From: Turritopsis dohrnii
Taxonomy: Eukaryota > Cnidaria > Hydrozoa > Anthoathecata > Oceaniidae
Assembly: GCA_027922465.2 (NCBI GenBank)
Contig: BQMF02000778.1
Coordinates: forward strand, 1-64,000
DNA: 64,000 nucleotides
Reading direction: 5' to 3'
Below are positions 45,931-58,312 of the stretch, piece by piece. The notes beneath the pieces are model-generated. The model saw nothing but the letters and a program-made list of their open reading frames with translations. It was not told the origin of the DNA and did no database searches. Made by a program: the position numbers and the translations under genes. The stretch's first letter is position 1. The number at the start of each line of letters is the position of its first letter.

Positions 45931-46130
45931 AACATCCAATTAGCGGACATCCCGAATAGCAGACAAAAAGTTGAAGTCCGGATGAAATTACTTTAAAATC
46001 CTTACGGAAAAGCCTCCCAATAGCGGACATTAATTGCGGACACCTCCCATTAGTGTAGTCCCTATTCCTAGACATTCCTAGCGAAAATTAGCTACCTCCC
46101 AGTAGCGGACAGGCTAGAAAAACAAAACAA
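45931..46130. repeat. Repeats of CTCCCAATAGCGGACA
   Basis: Five or so copies of a TAGCGGACA phrase (about 45,950, 46,022, 46,040 as TTGCGGACA, and 46,110) with CCTCCCA(A/G/T)TAG before them. This looks like the terminal region of a DNA transposon, probably that of the pogo/Tigger-like relic that follows. Confidence 0.45.
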
Positions 46131-46337
46131 AAAACCACAAGTTTGAGATAACACATTTAAACTTCTATTTTAAGCATCTTTCAACTCTTTTGCTTACATT
46201 AGAATCAATTTTATTTAAGTTTTCCTTTAACCATTGAAGGACTTTCTCGTTGCCATTGAATACGTATTCAACAGGGATCTCTAACCTGATCTGACACCAT
46301 AAAGCATTGTTTTTAAAAATGTGTCTTTCCTACCGAT

Positions 46338-46790
46338 GACTACGTAGCCACGCCACAAGATATTGATGAAGAGTTTGAAATATTATTCAATGCACCATCA
46401 GAGAATTGTTCTATTGAAAAATATGTTGAGGTAGATAATGCCTTAGCAACATCAGAAGAAGATGTAAAAGCGAAATTGACTGGCGAGAAAAATTACGAAA
46501 TGAGTGTATTGAAGAAGTACTGAACGTGGAAACAGTCAGTTCTGAAATAGAAGATATAGAAGTTGAAGATGAGTCACAAGAAAGCATGCACAGTTCATCA
46601 AGTGTAATAACTCCCAAAGAGGCCTTGTCACTACTTGATAAGGTGAGCCTGTTTGCAACTTGCAGCGAAAATGACGACCTGCAACGTAGGATCGCTGGCA
46701 TCATAACAACCATCGAAGGTATCAGCATCAGCAAGTATCGATCAGAGACTTTTTTCAGTAATTTTTGTTTTCTTGTAAACCTTTAGCTTT
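46338..46790 (+). pseudogene. Tigger/pogo-like transposase C-terminal relic
   Basis: One frame reads VATPQDIDEEFEILF ... EKYVEVDNALATSEEDVKAK. After a shift near 46,500 another reads ETVSSEIEDIEVEDESQE ... SVITPKEALSLLDKVSLFAT, then IAGIITTIE. An acidic stretch followed by a (T)xxEALxxLxxLxxFA helix is typical of the C-terminus of Tigger-type transposases. The catalytic part is absent here. Confidence 0.55.
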
Positions 46791-46900
46791 ATTTTACTTA
46801 CATTTCAAGAAAGAAAAGTCTTCTTCGTCGACAAGATGAAAAATCTTTTGATGTCAAAGACATCGAGCATCGAGACATCGAGCAGATTTCCACGATTTAA

Positions 46901-47215
46901 GTACTAGGAATAAACTTTAGCAATGATCTAGAATGGAATTCATGTATCAACAAGATCGTTAGAAATTGCGAAGTCCTGTCAACATTTTATCAAATAAAAC
47001 AATTATCTGAATCTCTAGTCTTGAACAAGCATGGTTTTGGAATTGTAGCAATCCTTCGATATGCTAAACCGTTAAGATGTTACCATATTGTTACCATTTA
47101 TTAATGATTACTTGGATACATCTCTTCTGTTTTGATCGGATTGTGCGAAGATCCTGTGAACGGGCTCCGCTCAACCCCGTTGATTATCTATTTCAGCGTT
47201 TTCACAATTTTTAAG
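46901..47215 (+). pseudogene. LINE reverse-transcriptase C-terminal fragment
   Basis: VLGINFSNDLEWNSCINKIV, then RNCEVLSTFYQIKQL follows the LGVxFSxDLxWxxHIxxIxxxAxxxL pattern found after the RT catalytic core of non-LTR retrotransposons. Stops and shifts occur after about 47,000. It is a short, decayed fragment of unknown clade. Confidence 0.6.
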
Positions 47216-47385
47216 TACATAATAAAAATAGTCTTTCATAAAATTGAATGGAGAAATGATAAATTGTTGCTACGTTAAGCAAGGTTTGCGGAAATGTTTC
47301 CAGGTATTTTGTTTCTTGCGTTTTTCAGTGGTATCGTAACTGATAACAGAGCTCTCGCAGCCATAAATGTCACATTGTGAAAATA

Positions 47386-49160
47386 CCTTATTACAGGAAA
47401 TTAAGGAATCATGACGCATTAATTTCATACACGCGTTAATTTAGTGATACATTAATTTTGTGACGGTGTTAATTTCATGAACGTTAATTTTGTGCAAAAA
47501 TTGTAAAAAAAAAGTGGACTAAGAGTTCCTTCCATTAAACATATATTTAAGCGTAATTTTCGAAAAGGTCTATTTGTAGATAGGACTGCTTACGTTGCGG
47601 GCGGGTGAGGGCGTTAACATAAAGTTCATCTAACATTTTGAAGGTATCAAAACTCCATGGTGTAAACCTTTGTAAAATTTGTTTGGGTTGGTGAGGTTAG
47701 GTTCAGGTTATACCTTGTTCTTTCAGACTATTTTAAGAAGCTTTAACCGAGAACTACCAATCCTGAAAACGAGAAACATTAAGAACAATGCCGCCATCAT
47801 TTTAATGTGTATAGTACAGTAGTGTATATGTATTTCGCCTTTAGTAATTATTTACAACATAGTCCATAAAATCAAAAGATAACGTCATAAACAATAAAAG
47901 TTAGATAACTAATAAATGTCGATCCTAGAGTCATCTAGTGGAAACAAAATACTAGGCAGTCTTACATCAAACAGCTTTCACTGGATTGATCATTGCCCAG
48001 AACGTCCTTCAAAATTTGTGACGAATCGTGTCATTATTCCGTTATTATTTTCTAGGTGAGCAACCTTTTTTTACGTAGCTTTTAAGGACGTGTGAACATG
48101 GTTCGAAGAATGGTGACAACTTCAAGACCAAAGAAGATCACCCGTTCAATTTGGGAGGAGACTCGTTTTATCTTTTTGCGAGAGAGCTGTTAGCTTGCAT
48201 GACATCGCTGATGAACTAATTATAAACGTTGATCAAATCCCGTCAAAATTCGTTCCGACAGACAGCGTAACAATGGCTGTTCGAGGCACCAAGCATATAC
48301 CGAGAACAGGAGCAAACGACAAAAGAGGGGTAACTGTTACTCGTTCAGAGACTCAGTGGAGTAATGTTACCATTTCAGCTTATTTACAAGGGGAAGACTA
48401 AGAGATCGCTCCTATCCAAAGAATTTGCGGAAGGATTTTCATTATCTTACAACGAAAAACATTGGGGTAATCAAAAAGTATCGTTGAAACTATTGAAATA
48501 GGTCATTAACCCCTGCGTGGAACAAGTGCAAGAAGAAATTGGCCTGCCTATCGATCAAAAAGCTCTATTAACTTGGGATGCCTTCAGAGGTCAACAATCA
48601 CAGCCAATAACAGATGCCCTAGAAGATTACAGCCTTCTTACGGTCATGGTCCCAAAGAATTTGACCCACCTGCTCCAGCTTTTTGACTTAACAATAAACG
48701 GATCGTTCAATGAATGGAAGGGGCTTCCTTTAGAGTTTACTTTACAAACGCGATAACGAATGAGATTGAATCAGATCCCGAAAAAGATGTAACAACGATT
48801 AAAGTCGATCTCAAATTGTCAACCTTCAAGCCTATCCATGCTAAGTTATATCAGCACTTTAAATAGGCGGGTCGTCAGACAATTTTAAATGGGCGGAAGT
48901 CAGCAGGGGTGGTTCGAACCGTAGAGGGTGCCAGGAGTGGTGTGGTAGCATAATTTAACCCTTTTGCATAACGAAAAAAAAAAGAAAGTTTCAAAAATAT
49001 GTTGTTTTTTTTATTCCACTTCCCCAATCCGCGTTAATTCCATGCACCCGCAATGTGTTAAACCACGTTGATTTAATACTTCCAAAATGTAAATTTTTCA
49101 CAGACCGCGTTAATATTATGACGCATTAATTTTATGATTTGTTAATTTCCTGTAATAAGG
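47386..49160 (+). mobile_element. 1.8 kb DNA transposon with broken pogo-like transposase
   Basis: Terminal repeats CCTTATTACAGGAAATTAA at 47386 and inverted at 49160. Both ends have subterminal GACGCATTAATTT and CGCGTTAAT repeats. It encloses the transposase relic at 48,195-48,880. No clear target duplication is visible. Confidence 0.75.
48195..48880 (+). pseudogene. DDE_1 (pogo/Jerky-type) transposase, fragmented
   Basis: Recognisable blocks are LIINVDQIPSKFVPTD (first catalytic D), GTKHIPRTGANDKRGVT, LSYNEKHWGN in another frame, QKALLTWDAFRGQQ (second D), VPKNLTHLLQLFDLTINGSF (third region), then FTNAITNEIESDPEKD and STFKPIHAKL. At least three frameshifts separate them, and the N-terminal DNA-binding part is not seen. 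Confidence 0.75.
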
Positions 49161-49391
49161 CACATTTGTTTTCTTTGTGAGAACACAATGACTCTCATTG
49201 ATCGTGTGATAACAGAACATCGCTTGAAAAAAAACCAAAGCATGAGTGACATTTCCCAAGCTTTCAGTTCACTAGGCCAAATTAAAATCGATATCCATTG
49301 TTTTGGTAAGTGTTACTAAATCAGTAGTAGCAAAGAATACAGTACTAGGTCAGCAATTGAAACTATTTTTGTGAAGATACGCCATCAATAG

Positions 49392-49624
49392 ACCTTTCCC
49401 GAATTTCTGTTTAAACGCCGTGTTATAACCTTGCATCTAAGTTTAGCCTATTTTTTTCAAACTCTTAATTACTTCTAATTATTCCGCTGGGGAACTGAAA
49501 GAACGAGTAACTATTACTTACTGAAAACATTATGCAATTAGTAAAACAATGAAATACATAGAAACGAGGCGAAACTTGATAACTAAGCATTAACTCAGCA
49601 TTTAAACGGAAATTCGGGAAAGGT
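49392..49624. mobile_element. MITE with CCTTTCCCGAATTTC ends
   Basis: ACCTTTCCCGAATTTCTGTT at 49392 is matched by the inverted ACCTTTCCCGAATTTCCGTT at 49624, continuing TAAA. Non-coding, about 233 bp. Related to the remnant at 45,180-45,390. Confidence 0.75.
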
Positions 49625-50629
49625 GTATTACATCATCTTAGCCTTGTTTTTATTCGTATTTATTACGTAATCACTATAAAAGAATTTCGTAAAACAAGTT
49701 TTCTAACGAAGTATCGTCACTTTTTGTCGATGTTATTCAACTTGAAAACGAAGTGAAGACCGACTCATTTTTCTGCTAATGATGGAGATAATAAGATAAT
49801 GATTGTGCAGAGAAACAATAAAAATGGCGGAAAGTCGATGCAAATTAGAACATGGTGTCACTGTCAGTCCATACCAAAAAAAGCAGATAAAGTTTTGGAT
49901 GGTAACCTCTTCATAAATTACATCCTTAGTAAAAGAATTTCGTGAAACTGAGATGTCTTTGCTCTTTCTCAGTGGGTACGCCCTTTCAAAACGCCCCCTT
50001 TTGCTTAGTAGGAAGGGCGATCAATAAGCGCTGTGAAAAATGCACTCAAAGTGAAAAACCAGTCCTGCTGGTCCTGCTCCTCCAGTCAATGCCACGCCGT
50101 GCCGAACTCTTTGTAGAATTCAGAATTACCCATTCAGTAACAGGATTCAAACAATGTTTGGATCATGTCTGTTGAACTGTGCACAGTACAAATTTCGTTA
50201 AGGTTCGGGTTGAATATGAGACGTTGGATCTTTTGTGACGTATATGAATAGTTGTATTTTCTATTGATCATAAGTGTCATACTTCTAATATATTCCCCAT
50301 GACAAGATGCAAAATGTTGACATATAATGCAGACACAGGGTCTACGGCACTGAGGCTAGAGAAAGACAAAAATTCAAAATGGTCACCTTTGGAAATATCG
50401 AAAAACAAGCTCTTTTCCAGCTGTGTAAGAGGCACAAATTGGGAAGAAAGCTTCATTTAATGGCCAACCAATGGTGGTCCCTAAAAGATCACTAAAATGT
50501 GCCTCTTTCAGTCTATGTCTTTATTTTAGGCCCCTCACCATTATTTTAGTGTTGTAGGACCCGAAATATATGGATGCTCATTTTCTATAAATAATTCTAA
50601 CAACTTGATAGAGTGTACCGACTTTCGAA
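49625..50629. other. Intergenic, no gene seen
   Basis: Moderate-GC patches and a 77-codon frame (49,942) with several cysteines but no recognisable motif. No RNA gene found. Confidence 0.4.
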
Positions 50630-51608
50630 TTAACGGGATTCGGAACAATCATGTTTCGTTTACACGAAACTATTTTTCTATACATTTGTCGGGAATTATG
50701 TACAACTTAGTAGCGTTGTTCGTGAATTTTTCCCTACAAAGCAGTGCCGTAGACACGAAATTTTTTTTAGGGGGGGCCCTGATGTTTAGTATCTAAGGAG
50801 GCCCCACCATGGTTGGGGCCGAGGGGTCCGAAAATTTTTGGGATTTTATACCCTCTAGATTAGCTAAAACTGCATTTTCGAAAGTCAATTTTAAACAATA
50901 GGATATCCAAAATGACATAAAATTCTAGTATATTTTCAAGTTTCTAAGACTATCTTTGTTATAAACTCTGCATATATTCAATTACATTTTTGATAAGTAC
51001 TACGATGGTTATTGAAACAAAAATAGTAGCAAATGCTTTATAGCGCGAAGTGTCCAAAGATGTTTTTTCTTGTGTCGTATTTGTCGATGAACTCATTCGC
51101 AACAGCTTTTAAGTCCAGTTTATCAACAGCATCTTTGTGGATGTGAAGAACGAGTAAGTTATCTTTCCTCTTTATTGTTGTTATCATTCCTTTGAATCAC
51201 CATAATGCAACACTTGCTGCATTGATTTATCCTGTTATTTCGTTGTGTCGCGCGTGTGACCTCAAATGTGCAGTAAAAGGGGGAAATATTAAGCAAATAT
51301 AAAGGAAATAAGGAAATGCAGACAACTCGAGAAGAAAGCGTTATTTCTGACCTAAATCTAAAAAAAACCATAATCTGAAAAAATTTTGGGGGGGGCCCGG
51401 GCCCCCCTGGCCCCCCCGGTGTCTACGGCACTGCAAAGTCATTAGAAACTGTACATCAACACTTGAAGCGTGCAAAATAATGATGTTTCTTTTAATACAA
51501 AAAAAGGCAGGTAACTGTTGAGTTGAACAGTTTTGAAAAAGCCTGGAAAGAGTAATTAAATTTTTTCGTGTAATAAGCTCGTCGATTTTACGAATCTCCC
51601 TAATAAGT
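50630..51608 (-). mobile_element. Inverted second copy of the 18 kb MITE, split
   Basis: CATGTTTCGTTTACACGAAA at about 50,649 and CTCGTCGATTTTACGAATCT at about 51,577 match the 18,046-18,287 element on the other strand. The separation is explained mostly by the nested 692 bp element at 50,742-51,433. Confidence 0.6.
50742..51433. mobile_element. 692 bp element with CAGTGCCGTAGACAC ends
   Basis: CAGTGCCGTAGACAC at 50742 and inverted at 51433, with 5 bp CAAAG duplications at 50737-50741 and 51434-51438. G-runs and C-runs lie just inside both ends. No transposase is present. A partial copy without clean ends lies at 61,066-61,380. Confidence 0.85.
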
Positions 51609-52319
51609 GTAACTTTTTAAATATTTGTTTGTTCGTTTCAATTTTTATACAGTTAGATATTTTTCCAAGCTCTCCAAAAATGTATAAATGTTTTTTTCCT
51701 GATACGGTCATTAGTTTCAAAATATTCAATAAAAATGCTTTTACATTATTTTTTATTCCTTTGGCAATTGAAGATCTTTTTCTTTGATGTTTAGTTCCCA
51801 TATTGGAAAGTGTTTGTTATGTATTTTATATGTCATTTTCCGTATGAATCATTTTCAAGATAATCCAATCAGTATTCTTCTTTAATATTTCGTTCACTTG
51901 TTTGGCCGAAATTTCTTTTCTTCAACGTAATATTTTCTTGGGAAAAATCGCCAAAAAGCCACTACAACGTAGAGCATTCTTATTGAAATAATGTGTAGCT
52001 ATATTTCTTTAAAAAAGAACTCCTTCGCAGTGATTAAAGCACTCCTTCAACACGTTTATCCACTGGGTTCTGTTTTAAAGTTTTTACTTGTGTACAAACA
52101 TTGGTAAGCGATTGAAGATGGAGGATTTATAATTCAAGGTTTTGTTGAATATACTGTTTGTTAAAATGTAATCTAAGAGTTCCTGTTGGTATGGAAACCC
52201 TTGTCAGCCTCGTAATCAGAAGGTAATCCACGTGAGAACACATTGTAAAAGTGCCTTATGTCAGCACTTTATTTATATCATAAGTAGCAGAGACTTTTTA
52301 CCGCTTGAAAGACATTTCC
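51609..52319. other. Intergenic, no gene seen
   Basis: AT-rich sequence without a recognisable feature. The 81-codon minus frame at 51,556-51,801 has no motif. Confidence 0.45.
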
Positions 52320-52535
52320 TAGGGTAATACAGGGGCAAGATGGGTCGGCGGGGTAAGTCCGGTCATTATAACTTGAAGTGTAGATGTAGAGCCTTAGAAA
52401 CCGATATTTTTTATCGAAACAAAATGGCAGGCGAGTAGTGACGGTTGTTATGTTAAAAATATCGGTTTCCAAGGCTCCATCTACATTCTATCTACACTTC
52501 ATGACTTAATGACCCGACTTGCCCATATTACCCTA
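52320..52535. mobile_element. 216 bp foldback element
   Basis: TAGGGTAATACAGGGGCAAG at 52320 pairs with the inverted TAGGGTAATATGGGCAAGTC ending at 52535. The arms continue to match inward (TGAAGTGTAGAT, GAAACCGATATTTTT), so nearly the whole element folds into one hairpin. Confidence 0.75.
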
Positions 52536-55494
52536 CTAAACGTTTTGTGTTATGATTTTTTTTAGTACGATCCCTTCACAGACATAACTCAACACTCTGC
52601 CACCATGCTCAAGACACCTCCACCCTGTTTATTTATTTTTCCTCAACATAGGAAGATTATGGGAGGAGATCTGGTAAAATACCTTACTATGACCCAGGCC
52701 TCTTTGAATATATAGAAATATTGAAAAGTGAAAATCGTCTTTTTTAAGAGTTCCAGAAAATTCTCAGACTGAGCATAAAGACTCCTAATAACACACATTT
52801 TTTTTATGCCTTAACCTTGTACTTGGTTTTGAGCCTGTTGTTCCTTATTTTTTTCTAAAACTTTCAGCCTCACAGTTCCTTAACGACTTCCTTGTCTTTT
52901 AGCTGCTTTCCTTCCTCATGTAAACATGTTTATTTGAATCCTGCTGTGTTGCATACTTTGTCATACGTACAAGTATCTTTAGTTTTTGTTTTAAGTAGTT
53001 TAGAATTTGTTTCTTATTTTAAAGAGAATCTTTATTGATTCTTCATTTCTTATTCTTGTATTTCAGCTTGACCAGTTTCTTAGTTCCTTCATTTTTAAGC
53101 TTTTTTCATCCTCAAAGTTCTTTAACAGGGTGTTCCTTATAAAAAAATAACTCGTATTTAAGTGCAAGAGGGAAAGATTCAAATATTCAAAACATACTGG
53201 TTTTCTCTTTTGGTACAATATTTTTCATATCAAAATTCATCAAAATAATGAATATGTAGGTCATCTAAAATCATCAGATTATAAACCTCCTGGTGCACAT
53301 GGCTAGAAGAGTGTTTATGAGTGAGGATTTCTTTTTAATTGAATGAAATAAAAAGGAGGTCTTGGAACGCCTCCTTGTAGGAATAATATTATTTAAAAAT
53401 ATTGGTATGGAATCGATTTGGTAGTATGGACAAAAATCAAATAATTGATTGCAAGGAACAACTGTTGGAGAAAGTCTGACTATAAGGTTGCTAGGCGTAA
53501 AAATTCAACCTCAAAACAACGCCTTTATTAATATTTGACGCCCTGTAACAAAGAAATATAACACATATTGCTTAAAAAATCATATTCGGTCACCACGACA
53601 ACTAATTCTCAATAAAAAAAATTCTGAAAGATAACAATTAATCTTTGCGAGATTTTGTGAAGAACTAAAACGAAAAAAAAAAGAAAAAAGAAGAAGAAGA
53701 AGAAAAAACATCCATTTGTGTTTTAATACTTTAAAGATTAAATGATTTTCATTTTTCTTTTTTGTCGACCACATAAAGTAGCTATACTCTTGTGTGGTTT
53801 CGATAATCTTTCTCTTCTACCAAGTTTTGCTGTGTTGAAGAACATGATGTAGTGAAGGTATAAAAAGTTTAATTTCCGCCAATAACTTGACGCTGGGGAA
53901 CATATTTACATACGTCAACGAAGACGACAACAATGTGTCGACGTCGTGAAGGTGACGTGAGTGAAACTTTTTTCTCCGTATGGACCATCAAAAATTAAAG
54001 GCTGCGATCAAGTTGTAAAAAAAACAAACGACTCTTATGGTACACAAATGAGCGCAACAGAAATTTTCTGCGCGCGCATCATATACGTGATCAAACTAAA
54101 AAGGGCGTATACACATCAAGCTTGTATAGTTAAACTTGGCAAGTGAGGAAAACGAGACCAACAAATACTTAGCAAGGAAGTAAGTAATTGGGAGTTTTTA
54201 GTCCCTGGGCTTCCATCCGTGAATGGTCGCACTCAAAAGTTACTAACCAACTACACCATCACTGCAAATATTTTTTCTTCTCTATTTCCATTTGTCGATC
54301 ATTTCCTTGGTATTTATTTCCACATATTTTTTTCTCATGTTCCGTTATATGTGAGTCAAAATATTCCTATTGGTCTTTTAATTGAAAAAATCATGCAGTC
54401 GTGTATAATACGGAACACGAGTCGAAAACCCTAAAGACTTTCTGCTGACCACTTTAATTCGGTCTGTCAGTTTCCGCAAGTTTGCAATAAAAAACAACCT
54501 TTTGATTGGTTGAAAGTCACGTGTTTCCTAATTAAAACTAGCATGTAGCTTGAGCTAAAAGTGTCCGCGCGCTCAAGCTTTCCAATTCGTACACACAGCA
54601 AGCTATCCATTAAAAAAGAAAACTTTCCGCACATACATTTTGTAATTTAAGTATTTTTGTAAAAATGTTTTTGGTTGATTTGAAGCCTGATAAGTGGCAT
54701 ACCTTCAATATTTCGACAAAGCCAGCCTTTTATGTATGACAAGATACACAATATTTCAAATACAAATCGTGATCAAAGTGTCTGTATGCAGTGAAGAAAG
54801 AGCATGCCGAAAATCACATATTTAAGTGTAAATGCTTAAGTTTTACAAGACAACGAATTATTTAATGAGTAGTGTAACCTTGTGGCACTGTAGCGGTGGC
54901 TACACTAACTGGGAATATGCAAACCAAATAGATGTACTTACGCAGCTGATAATCTGCATAAAACTTTGTTACTTTTTGTTATCTCTTAGGCCTAAATCAC
55001 ACTAAATGCTAATATACTTTTTAAAACATGTAAATAGGCTTAACAAGTAATATCAGAAAGTATTGCTACAAACAAAAGAAATGTGTGATCTGCAACCATG
55101 GATACGAATCTTATAATCAAAATAAGATTTTGTTAAAGAAATTTTGTAAGAAGCAAAAGAAAAAACAAACTTTTTCGAAAAAAAACAAGATTCGCAAAAA
55201 TGCGACTATATATTTCCCCAAAGTTGCAAACATTTTATTAATTATTGTGTGTACATTGATAACCATGAGAAAAATGTGTGATTAAATAGTTACAGTATAA
55301 CTACCATCGACCTGATACTCAGATTGAATTTAATACCACCAAAAACTTACTTTGAACTTATTATGAAATGAAGTTGTTCACGGTCAAACGATAAGGTTTC
55401 TCTTAAAATATTTTGCTGTGGAGTTAAAAAGTGACCGAGAAGTTACTATGGACACGTAGCTAAAAAAGATAAGACCTAAATGCGACTAATACTA
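52536..55494. other. Intergenic, no gene seen
   Basis: About 3 kb of AT-rich sequence. It has an (AGA)n/(GAA)n tract near 53,665-53,705, one CACGTG at about 54,518, and short frames with no recognisable domain. Confidence 0.45.
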
Positions 55495-56072
55495 AAGCTT
55501 AGTTTCCATATGACTGTATTTTGCAGTAAACTGCAAAATGCCGACAACGTTTTTCAAATCGCATGCGCAGTTAAACCAAATTTCCGCTGTCTTGGCATAA
55601 TTTTATAAAAAATATTTCTCTTGAGTTTTGACGTAAAAGTTGAATTCATAATACCTTTGCAGTCAACTTTTTTTGCAGTCGATTAATTCTATTCAAATAA
55701 ATCATACAAAAAATATTCCTTGTCAAAAAGCATTAAATCTTTTATCAAAATATTATCCTTTCTGACTTCTTTCTTTGAACAGTTTTTGTACCCACATTTT
55801 CTTCTTATATTTTCTTTTGCGGCTTTGTTGATATTTTCGATAAGAATAAAATAAAATTAATCGTAATTGTTGAAGTAATAGTAGTCTTATATTAAAAGCA
55901 GCCATACTTTTGATATCAGAAGAGTAAAAACAATACAGAATATCATATCATTCTGCGTTCCTTTACTCTTTGAACAACTGCAAAATGCAGTCACATGGAA
56001 ATCAAATTGCAGTCGACTGAAAAATACTTAAGAGCATTGACTGCAGAATACAGTCGTATGGAAACTAAGCTT
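55495..56072. mobile_element. ~580 bp MITE with AAGCTTAGTTTCCATA ends
   Basis: AAGCTTAGTTTCCATATGAC, then TGTATT, on the left is matched by the inverted AAGCTTAGTTTCCATACGAC, then TGTATT, on the right. Inner TGCAGTC/GACTGCA phrases recur near both ends. Non-coding. Confidence 0.75.
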
Positions 56073-57907
56073 AAGTTACTTAAACAACTGCATATCAACA
56101 AACCTATCAATGTGTAAGAAAATTTCATCATTAATCTTTATTGTTGCAGAAGCTTGACAAGTTTCCTATTGTAACTCAAATAAAATTATCTTACAACATC
56201 ATACAATCAAATTTGATACAGGTTTTCTGTACAAAAGAAGAAAAGGAAATTGTTAAACCTAATTTTGATACGACAGTATACTTTCGGGTAGACATAAAGC
56301 AAATAACTATCAAAAGTAATCAAAATCTCTATAACAAATATTACGTGTAACATTTCAAATTAGGACAGAATAGTTATTTTCAAAAAAAAAAGATGGGCTT
56401 GAAGTGACAATTTATAAAACCAAATTCAAGTATTCACAATAAACATCTCTGTTCAAAAAAATTTGTTCATACTCTATTCTGTGGTAAAAATGACCTTCAT
56501 ATATAAATCCCAAATGGAAAAAAAAAAACAAACTTTTGCAGTGAAAATACATATCCATAACCAAATCACTACATAGCTGAAAGTAGAAGTTCGTGTTCCG
56601 GCTTGATTTAATTTACAGACTGTCATTTGTATTGTGTTTTGAATTACGTTTGTTGTTCATACAGGAAAATTGACAGTATATTAAATTTTGCAAAATAAAG
56701 TATGATATACAGTATCAAAACAGTATACGTGATCATGGAATTCATCCATAGTAAACTATGTTTCTGTTGTTGGATTAAATGACTATCCAGGGAAGCACAC
56801 TCGACCAGATTCTTTCAAGTTATTATGTGTCTCAATCCTGTGTTTTAAAATATTATACGTAAATGGTTTTCTGAACTTCTTATTGCATATACGACATCAT
56901 GTTTTTACTTGCTGTTTTTGTATGTACTTTTTGAATTAACAAACTGGTTGAACTGGTTGTTCTCCACATTAAAAGGTTCCTTCATGGCTGGTACAATTCA
57001 TCATCGTGCTTTCAGTTCATTCAGTGTTGGGCTACATTATATCAGGGTATAAAAGAAAAATAAATCTTCAGCCTGGCTATTGATAATGAATTTTCACCTT
57101 TGCACTGAAACCACAGCTTCAATGGTTTGCTGTTCGAAGCAAATTAATTACCAATCATCATAACATTGTTATCAACAAAAACAAAACATCATTATTATTG
57201 ATACATCAATTTTTTCTGGTTTTTACACGTTCATTCAAAAGTTTTTACAAAGCTTTTTAAGACAACACTGAACTAAAACGATTCATTTCCATCATTTAAC
57301 GTTTCATCTGTTGAATCATTTTAAGAGCTAGCAGAAAAAAAAGCAAAAATCTTCCACTGCTCATCTGCACTGACTGAAAAAAATGGCGTGCTGTAGACTA
57401 GCCTCTATTCTTATCTACTTTGGCTAGGCGAAAATTCAATACCGAACCGCGGCTATAAAAGTGAACGGAGAAGAAGAAGGAGAAGGAGAAGGAGAAGGAA
57501 AATGCCGATTTTAACATATATTTCGTCCTACGGGGAAATATATAAAAATTAAAGCGAAAAATCCATTAGTAGAAATCATATCAAGCGGTTCGAGCTTTGA
57601 TTCAAAATAAAAAGTAGCAAAGATTTAAAAGAGCTAAAACATGATATATATACAAAAATAAAATGCATGGTTGATAAAATTTCAGATTTTAAGCTGTGCT
57701 TCAAAATCCTTGTCGTTACCTTTACGAAAACAACACAAAAGTAATATGAAAAATGTCTAAGCAGTTTTAGCATACCAACTTTTTAAATAACACAGTATAA
57801 TATAGTAGTAAATTAGGAGAAAGATACGAAGAAACATTCTGTCTCCCACTTACAGTACCATGTTTTGAAACGGGAAATGTACCAGCGTGTAACAGTAACA
57901 CGAAAAG
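56073..57907. other. Intergenic, no gene seen
   Basis: AT-rich. It has a (GAAGGA)n tract near 57,469-57,500 and (GAT)n at about 57,912, which enters the next frame as poly-Asp. The 69-codon frame at 56,141 is not recognised. Confidence 0.45.
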
Positions 57908-57908
57908 T

Positions 57909-57939
<31 letters not shown>

Positions 57940-58312
57940 AGATGAAGAACAAAATCGGAAACTGACATTAGCCTATCTCGTGAAACTACTATGCCTCCTC
58001 GCTCGCTTACGCTCGCTACGGGGCCAACAACTGCATAAAAGGGATCGCCTTGATCTTCTGATTCACTACGCAACGGAGATGTTGAAAAGATGTATCTTAT
58101 CAAAGAAGATGTGGCAAAAAGCTGTTGGAAATGGAAGGAAACCAAAAAGGTTGTCTTTAAAAATTTCCAGCAACGGAGTATACATATGTCCAGTGACGTC
58201 TTACGAAAGTGAAAGATTTAAAACGCAAAGAGGTTGTAAAAAGCACGTTTATACAAAGCACGGTTGGTTTTACTTTTTTGACGAAAAACCTGACGTTACC
58301 ACTACCGGGTGA
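57908..58312 (+). pseudogene. Zinc-finger-like ORF truncated by a MITE
   Basis: 134 codons. After a poly-Asp start come a helical basic region (LHKRDRLDLLIHYATEMLKR) and GVYICPVTSYESERFKTQRG, then CKKHVYTKHGWFYFFDEKPD. The last part resembles a C2H2-type finger found in invertebrate mobile-element proteins (C...F-x-T-x-RGC-x-KHV...KHGWFYxFDxKP). The final codons and stop (58,305-58,312) come from a MITE, so the original C-terminus is lost or lies beyond 58,770. The start is uncertain because the poly-Asp is a GAT microsatellite. Confidence 0.5.

Noticed and set aside
48909..48930. GGTTCGAACC as the B box of a tRNA gene
   Set aside because: No cloverleaf or A box at the right distance; it lies in the decayed pogo-type element.
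57813..58145. Minus-strand frame with a His run opposite the zinc-finger-like ORF
   Set aside because: The His run is the complement of a GAT microsatellite; the plus frame has the better protein signature.
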